From NCBI RefSeq assembly GCF_003641185.1, contig NZ_CP032757.1:3038001-3102000 (forward strand): DNA of 64,000 nucleotides, given 5' to 3'. Made by a program: the position numbers and the translations under genes. Below, piece by piece: positions 8,299-17,030 of this stretch. A model generated the notes under the pieces. The model saw only the letters and a program-made list of their open reading frames with translations, was not told where the DNA came from and ran no database searches. The DNA is from Lactiplantibacillus pentosus (GTDB lineage Bacteria; Bacillota; Bacilli; Lactobacillales; Lactobacillaceae). Each line of letters starts with the position of its first letter. Position 1 is the stretch's first letter.

Positions 8299-9342
8299 TT
8301 ACCGTTTGTCTTTAAGTTGTGCTTCTAAGCGTTTGATGCGTTGTTGTTTGCGATGAATATACCAGGCAACTAGTAATAACAGAATTAGTAAGCCACCCAA
8401 GCTGAGCCACAATTGCCAATTCGTATGTGGTTCGATGACCGCCGTTTTGTTCAACGTACGGGCCGTCTCGCTCGTGATTTCAAAATCTTTCGTGAAGGTC
8501 CAGTGTTGCTTTTTGGATGTCACTGCTAACTTCGCCGTATATTTACCCGGCTTCAAGGCATCGCGACCGACTCGTAATGGTAATTGATAGACCGAACTAG
8601 GGGCCATCTGACCATGTTGATTCTTCTGTTGATACAGGACTTTTTGACCCCCGCGCCGATAAACTTTGACCTCGGTCGTGACCTGATTCAAGAAGGCTGC
8701 AGTATGGTTCTGTAATGCTAAGCTGATTTGATTATAACCATTGTTTTGCGTGGCTTTGATCTTACCAAGTGTCAGCTTGTTCTTAGTCAGCGCCTGCTTA
8801 CCGTGAAGGACCACGGCAACTGAATAGGCGTACTGATTTTTAATGGCCATCGCACTCTTACTTTGTTGTTTGGCGGCCTTTTTCAAGAAGCTCAGCCCAC
8901 CAACCACAACACCATCATAGGCGTGTTCCGGCATTTTGACCTTAAAGGTGACAATTTTGCTTGTCCCCTGAGCCAATGTGACTTTATCACTGGCGGTCGT
9001 AATTAACTGAGTCACCTTGGCAGGCTCATCAATATTTTGACCATCAGGCATGGTTTGATACTCAACGACACCGTTAGCGTTGGTGGTCGCTGGTGCGATC
9101 GTCGTGTGGACCGTAATTTCTTGCTTACTGGTGTTTTTGATTCGAACGGACAGGTCCGTTTCTTGACCAGGCTTTAATTTTAAATCAAAGTACGGTACGG
9201 CTTTATCGACCTGGTACTTGGACGTCACTGGTAAGACGTCAAACCCAACCGAATTGGCTGAGCTGGTCTGAGCCCATCCCACACATAATAACCCCATCAA
9301 CAAGCCTAACCCTAACTGCCACCATTTCTTCGTCAACATCAT
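8299..9342 (-). CDS. CscA-like WxL-interacting membrane protein (DUF916/DUF3324)
   Basis: 347 residues: signal peptide (WWQLGLGLLMGLLCVGWAQT), DUF916 (NSVGFDVLPVTSKYQVDKA, YFDLKLKPGQ, YDGVVVGGLSFLKK), DUF3324 (roughly residues 190-290), a C-terminal membrane helix (WQLWLSLGGLLILLLLVAWY) and a basic, coiled tail (HRKQQRIKRLEAQLKDKR). Role as for its paralogues: membrane-tethered partner of WxL proteins and peptidoglycan. Much closer to the copy at 55403 (same SSVYQLPLRVGRDALKPG and HWTFTKDFEIT stretches) than to that at 2461. GGGGGAA abuts the first ATG, so the second ATG (9339) or the TTG after it is better spaced. Last gene of the cscD-cscB-cscA operon; separated from cscB by a stem-loop. 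Confidence 0.9.
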   Translation of the reverse strand: MMLTKKWWQLGLGLLMGLLCVGWAQTSSANSVGFDVLPVTSKYQVDKAVPYFDLKLKPGQETDLSVRIKNTSKQEITVHTTIAPATTNANGVVEYQTMPDGQNIDEPAKVTQLITTASDKVTLAQGTSKIVTFKVKMPEHAYDGVVVGGLSFLKKAAKQQSKSAMAIKNQYAYSVAVVLHGKQALTKNKLTLGKIKATQNNGYNQISLALQNHTAAFLNQVTTEVKVYRRGGQKVLYQQKNQHGQMAPSSVYQLPLRVGRDALKPGKYTAKLAVTSKKQHWTFTKDFEITSETARTLNKTAVIEPHTNWQLWLSLGGLLILLLLVAWYIHRKQQRIKRLEAQLKDKR

Positions 9343-9360
9343 TTCCCCCTTAATTATGAC

Positions 9361-9403
9361 TCGGAAAAATGATATTAACTGGTCATAATCAATATTTTTC
9401 CGA
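9361..9403 (-). other. Stem-loop between cscB-2 and cscA-2
   Basis: TCGGAAAAAT at 9361-9370 pairs with the ATTTTTCCGA end of 9391-9403, enclosing a ~20-base loop. It lies wholly in the 71-base gap between the WxL gene and the DUF916 gene and has no T-run. It is more likely an mRNA-stabilising or attenuating element that sets more WxL protein than partner than a full terminator. Confidence 0.55.
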
Positions 9404-9413
9404 TGAATCTAGA

Positions 9414-10022
9414 TTATTTATTTGCTACAGTTGCGTTTAAGCTCCAAGTCAAGGTCGTGGTGTAACTCCCTTGAGCCCGAGCAGTCGTATGTGGCACCAT
9501 CAAAGTTGAAGCAGCGATGTTAGCCGCGTTCTTCCCATTACCTTTACCAGTTTCGGCGCTCATAACTGGCTTGTCAGCACCAATCGAATCCAGGGCAACA
9601 CCCGTGTTAACCGTGGCGTCCGCACCAGTCGTTGAAGCTGCTGGGTCCAAGACACCGTTTAAGGTTAAGACCGCACCAGTCAATTCTTTGTTAGCTGCAG
9701 CTGCGGCATTCTTGAAGACGTCATTTTGCTTAACGTTCAATTTCCAACCCGCAGCAGTCCCACGTAAATCGATAACGGAAATCATTGCGGCTTTGTTCGT
9801 GTTGTTGTAGTTGTCATCTACGCTAGAATTAGTGATTTTGTTAGTCCCAAAGTCCAGGCTAGCACCCTTTAAATCAGTATCCCCGTTATCGATGGTCACA
9901 TCGCCACCTTCGAAACCAACCGTACCATTAGAAATTTGTGGTTCATCCGCAGCGCTAGCGGTCAAACCCATCGATGCAACTAATCCTGCTGAAAATAAAA
10001 GTCCTAATAATGTCTTCTTCAT
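9414..10022 (-). CDS. CscB-like WxL-domain surface protein
   Basis: 202-residue exported protein: signal peptide (MKKTLLGLLFSAGLVASMGL, cleaved near ASA-AD) and a WxL domain with motifs AGWKLNVKQ and, at the end, LTWSLNATVANK. Start is the ATG at 10020-10022: AGGAG lies nine bases upstream, and the ATG overlaps the stop of the preceding LPxTG gene by four bases (ATGA), so translation is coupled. The open frame continues 32 codons further up, but that part encodes the end of the other gene in a different frame. Very similar in design to the 196-residue WxL protein at 56546. Confidence 0.9.
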   Translation of the reverse strand: MKKTLLGLLFSAGLVASMGLTASAADEPQISNGTVGFEGGDVTIDNGDTDLKGASLDFGTNKITNSSVDDNYNNTNKAAMISVIDLRGTAAGWKLNVKQNDVFKNAAAAANKELTGAVLTLNGVLDPAASTTGADATVNTGVALDSIGADKPVMSAETGKGNGKNAANIAASTLMVPHTTARAQGSYTTTLTWSLNATVANK

Positions 10023-10408
10023 AATAATGAACTCCTTTTTTTTAAGTAACTGACTAACTGACAACCAATTAAGATCACGAGCAGTCCCAACCCAACAATC
10101 GAAGCACTTAGCCACCACGCTTCACTCGTTTGTGGTAACCAACCGCTGACCGACGTTTTCGGTTCTTGTACAGTTGGCGGTTGAACCGTCACGGTTGACT
10201 CTGACTCATGATGCTCATCTTCAGTGACATGAATTGTACCCGGTTTGCTCTCGCTACTACTGGATTCGCTGACGGATTCAGATTGTCCGTCAAACCGGAT
10301 TGTTGCCTGGCTATCCGCCGTACTAGCCACACCAATGATTGGCGTTGATAACCACCCCCACCAAAGTAGGGTACTGATAACGACGGCAATCATTCCCCTG
10401 CGTTTCAT
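10019..10408 (-). CDS. CscD-like small LPxTG-anchored surface protein
   Basis: 129 residues: signal peptide (MKRRGMIAVVISTLLWWGWL), Ser/Glu/Thr-rich stalk (SESVSESSSSESKPG), sorting signal LPQTSE, hydrophobic span (WWLSASIVGLGLLVILIGCQ) and a basic tail (KKRSSLL). First gene of the cscD-cscB-cscA operon; its last codons contain the ribosome site of cscB. The ribosome site before its own ATG is weak (AGGAAG lies about fifteen bases away). Sortase anchoring is inferred from the motif. Confidence 0.82.
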   Translation of the reverse strand: MKRRGMIAVVISTLLWWGWLSTPIIGVASTADSQATIRFDGQSESVSESSSSESKPGTIHVTEDEHHESESTVTVQPPTVQEPKTSVSGWLPQTSEAWWLSASIVGLGLLVILIGCQLVSYLKKRSSLL

Positions 10409-10579
10409 CGCTCACTACCACTTCCTCATCCTAAACATTGTCTGACAACTAAATTGTGACCGCCGGTAATCGGTTAGACACATCAATTATCAGGGTACAT
10501 TGTAAATATACATAACTAACTATTTCTAAACAACTAACTGCTCTTACAAAGATTATGTTAATCTTTTATAATTTTTTCG
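10409..10579. promoter_or_regulatory. Promoter region of the cscD-cscB-cscA operon (cluster 2)
   Basis: Gap of 171 bases between the LRR-WxL gene and cscD-2. On the minus strand an octamer AGTTAGTT occurs twice 18 bases apart (within 10495-10545), next to AT-rich sequence (TATGTATATTT). A short symmetrical stem (AAAGATTA/TAATCTTT) lies at about 10536-10557 near the end of the upstream gene. No -35/-10 pair could be fixed with confidence. Confidence 0.4.
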
Positions 10580-13330
10580 TTACAGGTTGGCGACCGTCTG
10601 ACCCAGCGTCCACGTCACAGCCGCCTGGTAGACATCGGTCAACACTTGATCCGTCGGCACTTGCAAGTACAAGTGACCAAGCGGTGTTGCCGAGCCGAGC
10701 ACACTGACGCCCTGATTAGAAGTCGTCTGGTGGTTTTCGACAATCATGACTGATGCACCCGGCTGCAACGAAATTTCTTGATTAGTTGCGGTCGGTTGAT
10801 AGCTTAAGGTTGCCGCTAACAGTTGACCCGTCTGGTCGCCTCTAAAGCCCTCAGCTGCCAAACTAGCCGTCAATGACCAACTGGCACCACTTTCCCGGCT
10901 ATCAGTCACGACTAACCCATCACTGTATTTAGCGGCATAGCGTTCTGACTCACCGGTAATCGGATTACGACCGAAATCAATATTTTTCGGCACTGACGTA
11001 AACGCGACTTTACCAGCACTGTACTTAAACGTTACGGTCTCATCTTGATCCTTAAACTTCCCTTGGATGCCATCTGGCTGTTCTGGCACGTATCCTTTAA
11101 TTGGAATCGGTTTGAGATGATAATCTTCTCCAATTGCCCCCGTTACTTGTGTTTCAGGCGCTAAGACGTTACCATCCTCATCAACATACCTGACCGTAAT
11201 CGTCGGGCCAGTTGCCCATTCGAACTCACCGACAATTTTATTACCATCATAAGTCGTCATCAATTCGGTCGACGTGTAAATTTTATCATTATTCAAACTT
11301 CGCCACTTACCGATATAAGGTGATTGATGACTAGGATCCGGCAGGCCCCACAGCTGGGAGTTAAAGAAGTTAAAGTTCTTCCCGAGCAATAGTCGTTTAG
11401 GCGCCTGACCGCCAGAAAAGACATTGTAATAATTTTGCGCATTACTGGTATTCCAGCCTGTCAAGTCTAATTTATCGAGCTTAGTACCATTAAAGGCAAA
11501 GCCAAAGTTATTGACATTAGTGGTATCCCAAGTCCCTAAGTTCAACGATTTCAGCCCAGAACAGCCCATGAACAACTGCGAAAGGCTCGTGACGGAACTC
11601 GTATTCCAATTCTCAATCGGCAGACTCACCAGTTGCGGATTACCAAAAAATGTCGCTTGCATGTCGGTCACGTGACTCGTATCCCACTTACGAACCGGGA
11701 TATTCGTTAATGACAAGGCCCGATTAAAGGTCCCGCTCAGTGTCGTCACGTTACTGGTATCCCAATCATCAATCGGCAGGTCCGTCAAACGATCCATTTC
11801 GGTAAACGTCAACGCTAAATCTTGCATCCGCAACGTTTTCCATTTTGAAACCGGCAAGGCAGCTAAGCTGCGACAAGCCCGGAAAGCTGAATTCAGCGTC
11901 GCCACATTGCTGACATCCCAGTCTCCAATCGGTAAGGACGTCAAGCTCGCATCATTTTGGAATGTCTGCAGCATGGTCTGGACTTTACCCACTTGCCACT
12001 TATCGATTGGTAATGACTTGATAGCTTGCATGTATGCAAACGTCCCCTTGAGCGTGGTCACATTGCTCGTATCCCAGTTCGCCACTGGCAAGTGCGGCAA
12101 CGTCTCATCTTCATAAAACGTCATCGCCATGTTGTCGACCCGACTCGTTTGCCAATTATCAACCGGCAAATAGACTAGCTTGGGCATCCGCATAAACGTT
12201 GCTTCCATCGAAACGACGTTACGGGTGTCCCATTTGGCAACATCTAAGGACGTCAATGAGGCACAGCCAGCAAACGTCCGCAACATATTGGTCACATTGC
12301 TCGTATCCCATTCACCAATCGGCAGGTCAATCAACGAGCTCGCGCCATTGAAGGTGTCAATGAGGCTGGTCAGTGACTTCGTTTGCCATTTGCCAATTTG
12401 TAGCGACGTCAACTGCGAGCAGTTGCTAAACATCCCTTGAACATTATTGAGTCGCGACGTCTGCCACTGATTCAAATCCAAAGTCTTGAGTTGCGTATCC
12501 GCCGCAAACATTCTGGAAGCATTCGTCAAACCGGGCGTTTGCCACTGCTCAATGCCAACAATAGTCGTTAGCGCTGAACAAGAAAAGAACATGCCTTCAA
12601 AGCTAGTGACCGTTGAAAAGTCTAGTTGGCCAAAATCAATCGTAGTCAATTTCTGATCATCTTTGAATAAATAGGCCAGGTTCGTGACCCCTTTTAAATT
12701 AAGATTGGCCAATCCTTCAATCTGCGTCAAATTACGAAGTCCCGCAAACAAGTAGCGGTAGTCAGATTGATTTTTAACCGTAATTGCACCGTCAATCACC
12801 AGCTTAGTCACTGAATTTGGGTTGAGCCCACTGGCAGTTAAGGTCTTGGCAATCCAACTCCCCGAATCACCGCCGACTGCCGCGACGAACGAGCCACCGC
12901 TTAAATGTAACGTCCCATCAGCATCCAAGGTCATTTGCACCGAGCCATTGGTCATCGATGCGCGCGTTGAACGGGTAATTGCCGTTTCAGGACGCGGATG
13001 CTTGTCGCTGTTTTCCAGGGTTGTACTTGATGAACGTGCACTGTGACTGGCGCTAATTTCAGAGGTGGACGTTGTTGCACCCACCTGCTCAGTAATTCCG
13101 ATTGGGTCGGGTTCAGGCTCGGATAGTCCCGCTGCACTCACTTCTGAGCTCAGGCGTGCTACTGAATCGTCTGAAAAGACCCGTTGACTAGTTGCGACCG
13201 ACTGTTTGAGATCTAACTGTGTTCGCGGTTCTGCTTGTACCGCTGCTGGTGGCGTTCGCCATTCGATGACACCAATCGTCGTCAGTACAATTCCGACAGC
13301 ACCCCACTGCCACAGTCGTTGATACTGCAT
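10580..13330 (-). CDS. BspA-type leucine-rich repeat surface protein with MucBP-like and WxL domains
   Basis: About 916 residues. Signal peptide; Ser/Thr-rich linker to about residue 125; then about 500 residues of DUF285 (BspA-like) repeats of about 25 residues built on the pattern LTSLPIGxWDTSNVTxMxxTFxG; a MucBP-like module (ITVRYVDEDGNVLAPETQVT); and a WxL domain with SWSLTASLA and the terminal VTWTLGQTVANL. Such repeats mediate host or cell-cell binding in other species; the ligand here is unknown. WxL should hold it on peptidoglycan. Start: the ATG at 13328-13330 is ten bases after GGGGG; the ATG three codons upstream is too close to it. Follows a close paralogue at 13568 and shares an upstream motif with it. 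Confidence 0.88.
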   Translation of the reverse strand: MQYQRLWQWGAVGIVLTTIGVIEWRTPPAAVQAEPRTQLDLKQSVATSQRVFSDDSVARLSSEVSAAGLSEPEPDPIGITEQVGATTSTSEISASHSARSSSTTLENSDKHPRPETAITRSTRASMTNGSVQMTLDADGTLHLSGGSFVAAVGGDSGSWIAKTLTASGLNPNSVTKLVIDGAITVKNQSDYRYLFAGLRNLTQIEGLANLNLKGVTNLAYLFKDDQKLTTIDFGQLDFSTVTSFEGMFFSCSALTTIVGIEQWQTPGLTNASRMFAADTQLKTLDLNQWQTSRLNNVQGMFSNCSQLTSLQIGKWQTKSLTSLIDTFNGASSLIDLPIGEWDTSNVTNMLRTFAGCASLTSLDVAKWDTRNVVSMEATFMRMPKLVYLPVDNWQTSRVDNMAMTFYEDETLPHLPVANWDTSNVTTLKGTFAYMQAIKSLPIDKWQVGKVQTMLQTFQNDASLTSLPIGDWDVSNVATLNSAFRACRSLAALPVSKWKTLRMQDLALTFTEMDRLTDLPIDDWDTSNVTTLSGTFNRALSLTNIPVRKWDTSHVTDMQATFFGNPQLVSLPIENWNTSSVTSLSQLFMGCSGLKSLNLGTWDTTNVNNFGFAFNGTKLDKLDLTGWNTSNAQNYYNVFSGGQAPKRLLLGKNFNFFNSQLWGLPDPSHQSPYIGKWRSLNNDKIYTSTELMTTYDGNKIVGEFEWATGPTITVRYVDEDGNVLAPETQVTGAIGEDYHLKPIPIKGYVPEQPDGIQGKFKDQDETVTFKYSAGKVAFTSVPKNIDFGRNPITGESERYAAKYSDGLVVTDSRESGASWSLTASLAAEGFRGDQTGQLLAATLSYQPTATNQEISLQPGASVMIVENHQTTSNQGVSVLGSATPLGHLYLQVPTDQVLTDVYQAAVTWTLGQTVANL

Positions 13331-13567
13331 AATGATCATTCCCCCTTATTGTACAAAAACTTGTCTTTACACAATATCATTTTACCGGGCAAATGACTAG
13401 TCGTCTGAAAAAACGGCTTAAAATTTTCATTATTGTTTACATACAAAATTGTTCATTATACAGCACCTTTCAGTTGGTGCGATGGGGCTAGTCCGTGTAT
13501 TTGATTGTTAAGAAACCGAACTAACTTTTTGAAAAAGCAAGTAAAAACTTTCAATTCTTAATCACAG
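13331..13567. promoter_or_regulatory. Intergenic region with 24-bp motif shared by the two LRR-WxL genes
   Basis: No gene. At 13406-13429 is a 24-bp element with TGAAAA and TTTTCA ends around GGCTTAAAA, preceded by CAAATGAC. A nearly identical 24-bp element lies at the same distance (80-105 bp) before the paralogue starting at 16171. The arrangement suggests a common regulator or a shared ancestral leader. Confidence 0.5.
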
Positions 13568-16171
13568 TTACCGGTTGGCGACCGTTGCGCCCAACGTCCA
13601 GGTGACCGTCGTTTCATACGTATCAGTCAAAGCTTGATCCGTTGGCACTTTCAAATACAACGAGCCCAGTGCAGCCGATTGTCCCAACACGTTAACGTTT
13701 TGATGGGAAACCGTTTGATGATTGCTAATCACTGCACTCGCTACTCCGGGCGCCAAGACGGCCTCATTGCCAGTTTGTTGGTCCTTGTAACTGAGCGTGG
13801 CGGTCAACGGCCGACTTGATTTGGCACCCGTAAACCCGTTGGCGGCCAGGGTCGCATTCAGTGACCAGGTAGAACCGAGTTTGCGACCATCCTGAACAAC
13901 TAATCCAGTATCGTAAGTGGCACCGTAATTTTCTGGCTTACCGGTAATTTTATTTTCACCGAAATCAATGGTTTTAGGCGCGGAGACAAACATCAGCTCG
14001 CCAGCCGTACTATAGGTCAACGTAATCGTCTCATCCTTATCCGTGAAGGTCCCCTGAACGCCATCCGGCTTATCCGGCGTGTAACCTTCAATTGCGATCG
14101 GTTTAATATGGTAAGCATCCCCAGTGACCCCGCTAAGCTTGGTGTCTGGTGCGAGCGAATTACCGGCCGCGTCCACGTATTTAACCGTAATGGTGTTTCC
14201 AGTAGCCCACACAAATTCACCAACGATGCTCTGACCGTCATATTTGGTCATCAAATCAGCGGACGAATAAACTTTCTGGTTATTCAAACTACGCCACCGG
14301 CCAACGTACGGCGATTCTTCACTAGGCTTAGTTAAATTCCAAGCAGTGCTGCCAAAGAACTTAAAATTCTTACCCAATATCAAATGTTTCGGCGCAATTT
14401 TAGTGCTGAACGTATTGGTATAGCTAGACGCGCTGGCCGTATTCCAACCGAGTAAGTCTAACTTATCCAACTGTGTCCCGACAAACGCCTGGTCAAATTT
14501 AACGACATTGGCCGTATTCCAAGCGCCTAAATTCAGTTCCTTCAAGCCACTATCGCCGCTAAAGATTTCACTGAGATCGGTTACTGAACCTGTATTCCAG
14601 TTGTCAATCGGCAGACTGGTAAATTGTGGATTTGCGGCAAATAGCTGAGCCATCGTCTTAACATTGGACGTCTTCCAGCTACTAATTGGTAAAGTCTTCA
14701 TCTTAGGCACATTTTTGAAAGTCCCACTCATGGTCGAGACTTTACTGGTATCCCACTTATCAATCGGTAAACTGGTTAGATTGGTCATACCGGCAAAGGT
14801 CGAACCAAGGTTGAGAACGCTCGACGTGTTCCAGTTACCAATCGGCAACGACGTCAGACCCGTACAGCCTTCAAAAGTCCCATTCATATCAAACACGTTG
14901 CTAATGTCCCAGCCGCCAATCGGCAAACTCGTTAGGCCGGTCGACCCATTGAACGCGTGCCGCAATGTGGACACACCACTGGTCTTCCAGCTAGCAATTG
15001 GCAGCGTCGTCACATTCGGCAAATCGGAGAACGTCCCATCCAATGAAACGACGCGCCCCGTGTCCCATTTGCCAACATTGATACTGGTCAAGCCAGGATT
15101 ATCAGCGAAGGCAAACTGCATATTGATGACCCGACTCGTATTCCAATTATCAATGGGTAAACTTTTCAGATTGGTCATGCCCCGGAACACGTTCGACATG
15201 TTCGATATCATGCTGGTGTTCCAACTCCCAACATCTAAGGAAGTCAACGAAGAACAATTCAAGAATGTCCGCATAATAGAAGCAACTTTACTGATATTCC
15301 ATTTGCCAATTGGTAATGATGTCAGTGACCGGTCGCCATTAAAGGTATCCGTCAAGTTTTCCAACGAACGCGTATCCCAGTTGGCGACATTCAGTGTCAC
15401 TAACTTCGTACAGTTCTGAAACGTTCCTTCCATTCGAGTGACCTGGCTGACGTTCCAACTACTAAAATCTAGGGACGTCAATTGAGAACATCCGAAAAAC
15501 ATCCAGGAGATATCCGTGACGTTTGAGAGATCCAGGTTATTGAGCCCTTCCATACTCGTCACATTCGTCAATCCAGCAAACAGGAATGAATAATCTCTAA
15601 CATTAATGGCGGTAATCTTGCCGTCAATCACCACTTTGGTCACTTGGGTCGGTTGATAACCGTTGGCGGTCAAGGCCTGTGAAATCCAGCCGACACCATT
15701 ATTACCAACCGAGGTGCCAAACGTGCCCCCACTCAAATGCAAGGTGCCGTTTGGATCCAAGGTCATCGTGACCGTTCCATTCACCATGTCGGCTGCCCGA
15801 GTTGCCCGGGTAACTGGTGTTTCTGAACGTTGATCCTTATCAACGCTTTCCTGGCTTGTACTTAATGAACTACTTGAATTGCCTGAGTTACTTGAACTGC
15901 TCGAACTACCGCGTTCTGAACTCGCTGGTGCGGATGATTGCGCATCCACCTTAGGATGAGTTGGTGCCTGTGATGAATGGCTACTTGATAGAACGTGTGA
16001 GCCTGATTCCTTCGCAGAAAAGACGCTGCTTGCAGACGACATCGTCTGGTCTACTGGCAATGGCGTCCGGGGCTCCGCCTTGACCTCCGTTCGTGAAGAT
16101 GAAACGCCCATCACACCTAATGCTAATGCCAGTCCCAGACTCCCTCGATACCATAAACGCCGGTACTGCAT
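13568..16171 (-). CDS. BspA-type leucine-rich repeat surface protein with MucBP-like and WxL domains
   Basis: About 867 residues, same plan as its neighbour at 10580: signal peptide (LWYRGSLGLALALGVMGVSS), Ser-rich linker (SSSSSNSGNSSSSLSTSQES) to about residue 135, about 470 residues of DUF285 repeats (LTSLPIGxWNTSxVxNM), a MucBP-like unit (ITVKYVDAAGNSLAPDTKLS) and a WxL domain with STWSLNATLA and the terminal VTWTLGATVANR. Start: ATG at 16169-16171 after TTGGAGGGAG; the upstream in-frame ATG would place the ribosome site inside the gene. The two LRR proteins are tandem paralogues separated by 237 bases, each with its own upstream copy of a 24-bp motif. Confidence 0.88.
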   Translation of the reverse strand: MQYRRLWYRGSLGLALALGVMGVSSSRTEVKAEPRTPLPVDQTMSSASSVFSAKESGSHVLSSSHSSQAPTHPKVDAQSSAPASSERGSSSSSSNSGNSSSSLSTSQESVDKDQRSETPVTRATRAADMVNGTVTMTLDPNGTLHLSGGTFGTSVGNNGVGWISQALTANGYQPTQVTKVVIDGKITAINVRDYSFLFAGLTNVTSMEGLNNLDLSNVTDISWMFFGCSQLTSLDFSSWNVSQVTRMEGTFQNCTKLVTLNVANWDTRSLENLTDTFNGDRSLTSLPIGKWNISKVASIMRTFLNCSSLTSLDVGSWNTSMISNMSNVFRGMTNLKSLPIDNWNTSRVINMQFAFADNPGLTSINVGKWDTGRVVSLDGTFSDLPNVTTLPIASWKTSGVSTLRHAFNGSTGLTSLPIGGWDISNVFDMNGTFEGCTGLTSLPIGNWNTSSVLNLGSTFAGMTNLTSLPIDKWDTSKVSTMSGTFKNVPKMKTLPISSWKTSNVKTMAQLFAANPQFTSLPIDNWNTGSVTDLSEIFSGDSGLKELNLGAWNTANVVKFDQAFVGTQLDKLDLLGWNTASASSYTNTFSTKIAPKHLILGKNFKFFGSTAWNLTKPSEESPYVGRWRSLNNQKVYSSADLMTKYDGQSIVGEFVWATGNTITVKYVDAAGNSLAPDTKLSGVTGDAYHIKPIAIEGYTPDKPDGVQGTFTDKDETITLTYSTAGELMFVSAPKTIDFGENKITGKPENYGATYDTGLVVQDGRKLGSTWSLNATLAANGFTGAKSSRPLTATLSYKDQQTGNEAVLAPGVASAVISNHQTVSHQNVNVLGQSAALGSLYLKVPTDQALTDTYETTVTWTLGATVANR

Positions 16172-16476
16172 ATCTATCGCTCCCTCCAATAAATTAAATT
16201 TTAACATCCCTTAACGTTAATTATCTTACAATATTTACGACAAATGACGATGAAAAAAAGGCTTACAATTTTCAGTAATATTTGGATATTAAAGTTTATT
16301 CGGTTGAGTATTCTATATGTTAATATTTAGAGCTAATCTGCACGATTGGCTATTTTGTTGATTCAAGCCACAGTTAGCCGAAAGTTTGTTTGGCATTTAA
16401 TTCACTGGTCCGACAAGAATACTTACAAAATGAGAAGCACACTTCAAAACAAGGCGCGTCTTTATCCTATTCCAAA
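16172..16476. promoter_or_regulatory. Upstream region of the first LRR-WxL gene
   Basis: No gene between the LRR-WxL start and the terminator of the HxlR gene. The 24-bp motif lies at 16251-16274 (TGAAAA, GGCTTA, TTTTCA), with CAAATGAC beside it as in the paralogue. The remainder is AT-rich and shows nothing else. Confidence 0.5.
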
Positions 16477-16525
16477 AAATAGTGCCCGAGAATCCATCGC
16501 TTCTCGGGCACCATTTTTCAATATG
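16476..16525 (-). terminator. Terminator of the HxlR gene
   Basis: Minus-strand stem GTGCCCGAGAA / TTCTCGGGCAC with an eight-base loop followed by TATTTTTT. Very strong intrinsic terminator, just after the 16543 stop. Confidence 0.9.
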
Positions 16526-16542
16526 TCATTTCAGTTTTCTGA

Positions 16543-16905
16543 CTATAAGTCGTCGCGATGCAACAACTCGATCTCTTCACCCGCAGCTCGGCGGCGGTCG
16601 ATATTGTCCTCACCCCAGACACACAACTCGTGCAGCACCACGGACAAACTGCGCCCATATTCGCTCAATCCATATTCAACTCGGGGTGGCACTTGTTGGT
16701 AGACCTTGCGCGTCACGATATTAGCCGCTTCTAACTCTCGTAACTGTTGGACGAGCATTTTCTGCGAGATTTGTGGAATGGCCCGCTCTAGCTCACTCGT
16801 TCGCATCGTTTTCTTCCGTAAGTGGCATAAAATGATTGATTTCCACTTGCCACCAATAATTTCCATCGTCGCTTCAACACCGATATGGTACGTTGCATTC
16901 GCCAT
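16543..16905 (-). CDS. HxlR-family transcriptional regulator
   Basis: About 120 residues; winged-helix HxlR domain throughout: EATMEIIGGKWKSIILCHLR, RTSELERAIPQISQKMLVQQ, RKVYQQVPPRVEYGLSEYG. HxlR proteins act as dimers, commonly responding to electrophiles, quinones or disulfide stress. Start: ATG at 16903-16905, eight bases after GGAGG; the ATG five codons upstream would contain the ribosome site. Divergent from an MFS efflux gene at 17031, so local control of that pump is the natural inference. Confidence 0.88.
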   Translation of the reverse strand: MANATYHIGVEATMEIIGGKWKSIILCHLRKKTMRTSELERAIPQISQKMLVQQLRELEAANIVTRKVYQQVPPRVEYGLSEYGRSLSVVLHELCVWGEDNIDRRRAAGEEIELLHRDDL

Positions 16906-16963
16906 TTGGTTAGCCTCCATCCATACTTACTTTTTGGTTGGTATAGCACTTTAAAGTAGGTAC

Positions 16964-16991
16964 TTGTTATTAAGTTACTAGCTAGTATAAT
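16964..16991 (+). promoter_or_regulatory. Promoter of the MFS gene with overlapping dyads
   Basis: TTGTTA (16964-16969) and TATAAT (16986-16991) are separated by 16 bases. The same stretch carries AGTACTT/AAGTTACT-type symmetry usual for HxlR operators, so repressor binding would block the promoter. Confidence 0.65.
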
Positions 16992-17030
16992 CATTATTTA
17001 TCAACTTAGCAATAGCAGGAGGCTTATCTT

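Noticed and set aside
10495..10545. AGTTAGTT direct repeats as a LytTR site before cscD-2
   Set aside because: Spacing is 18 bp, not the ~21 bp expected, and the sequence differs from the asnB repeats; kept only as a note.
11400..12720. Regularly spaced repeats that could be mistaken for a CRISPR array
   Set aside because: Period of about 75 bases equals 25-residue DUF285 repeats in frame, with protein-level rather than DNA-level identity; no cas genes.
14664..15419. Long plus-strand frame (251 codons) opposite the LRR-WxL gene
   Set aside because: Antisense shadow created by the regular 25-codon repeats; no ribosome site and repetitive content (FQLPIGN, SHLPIGK).
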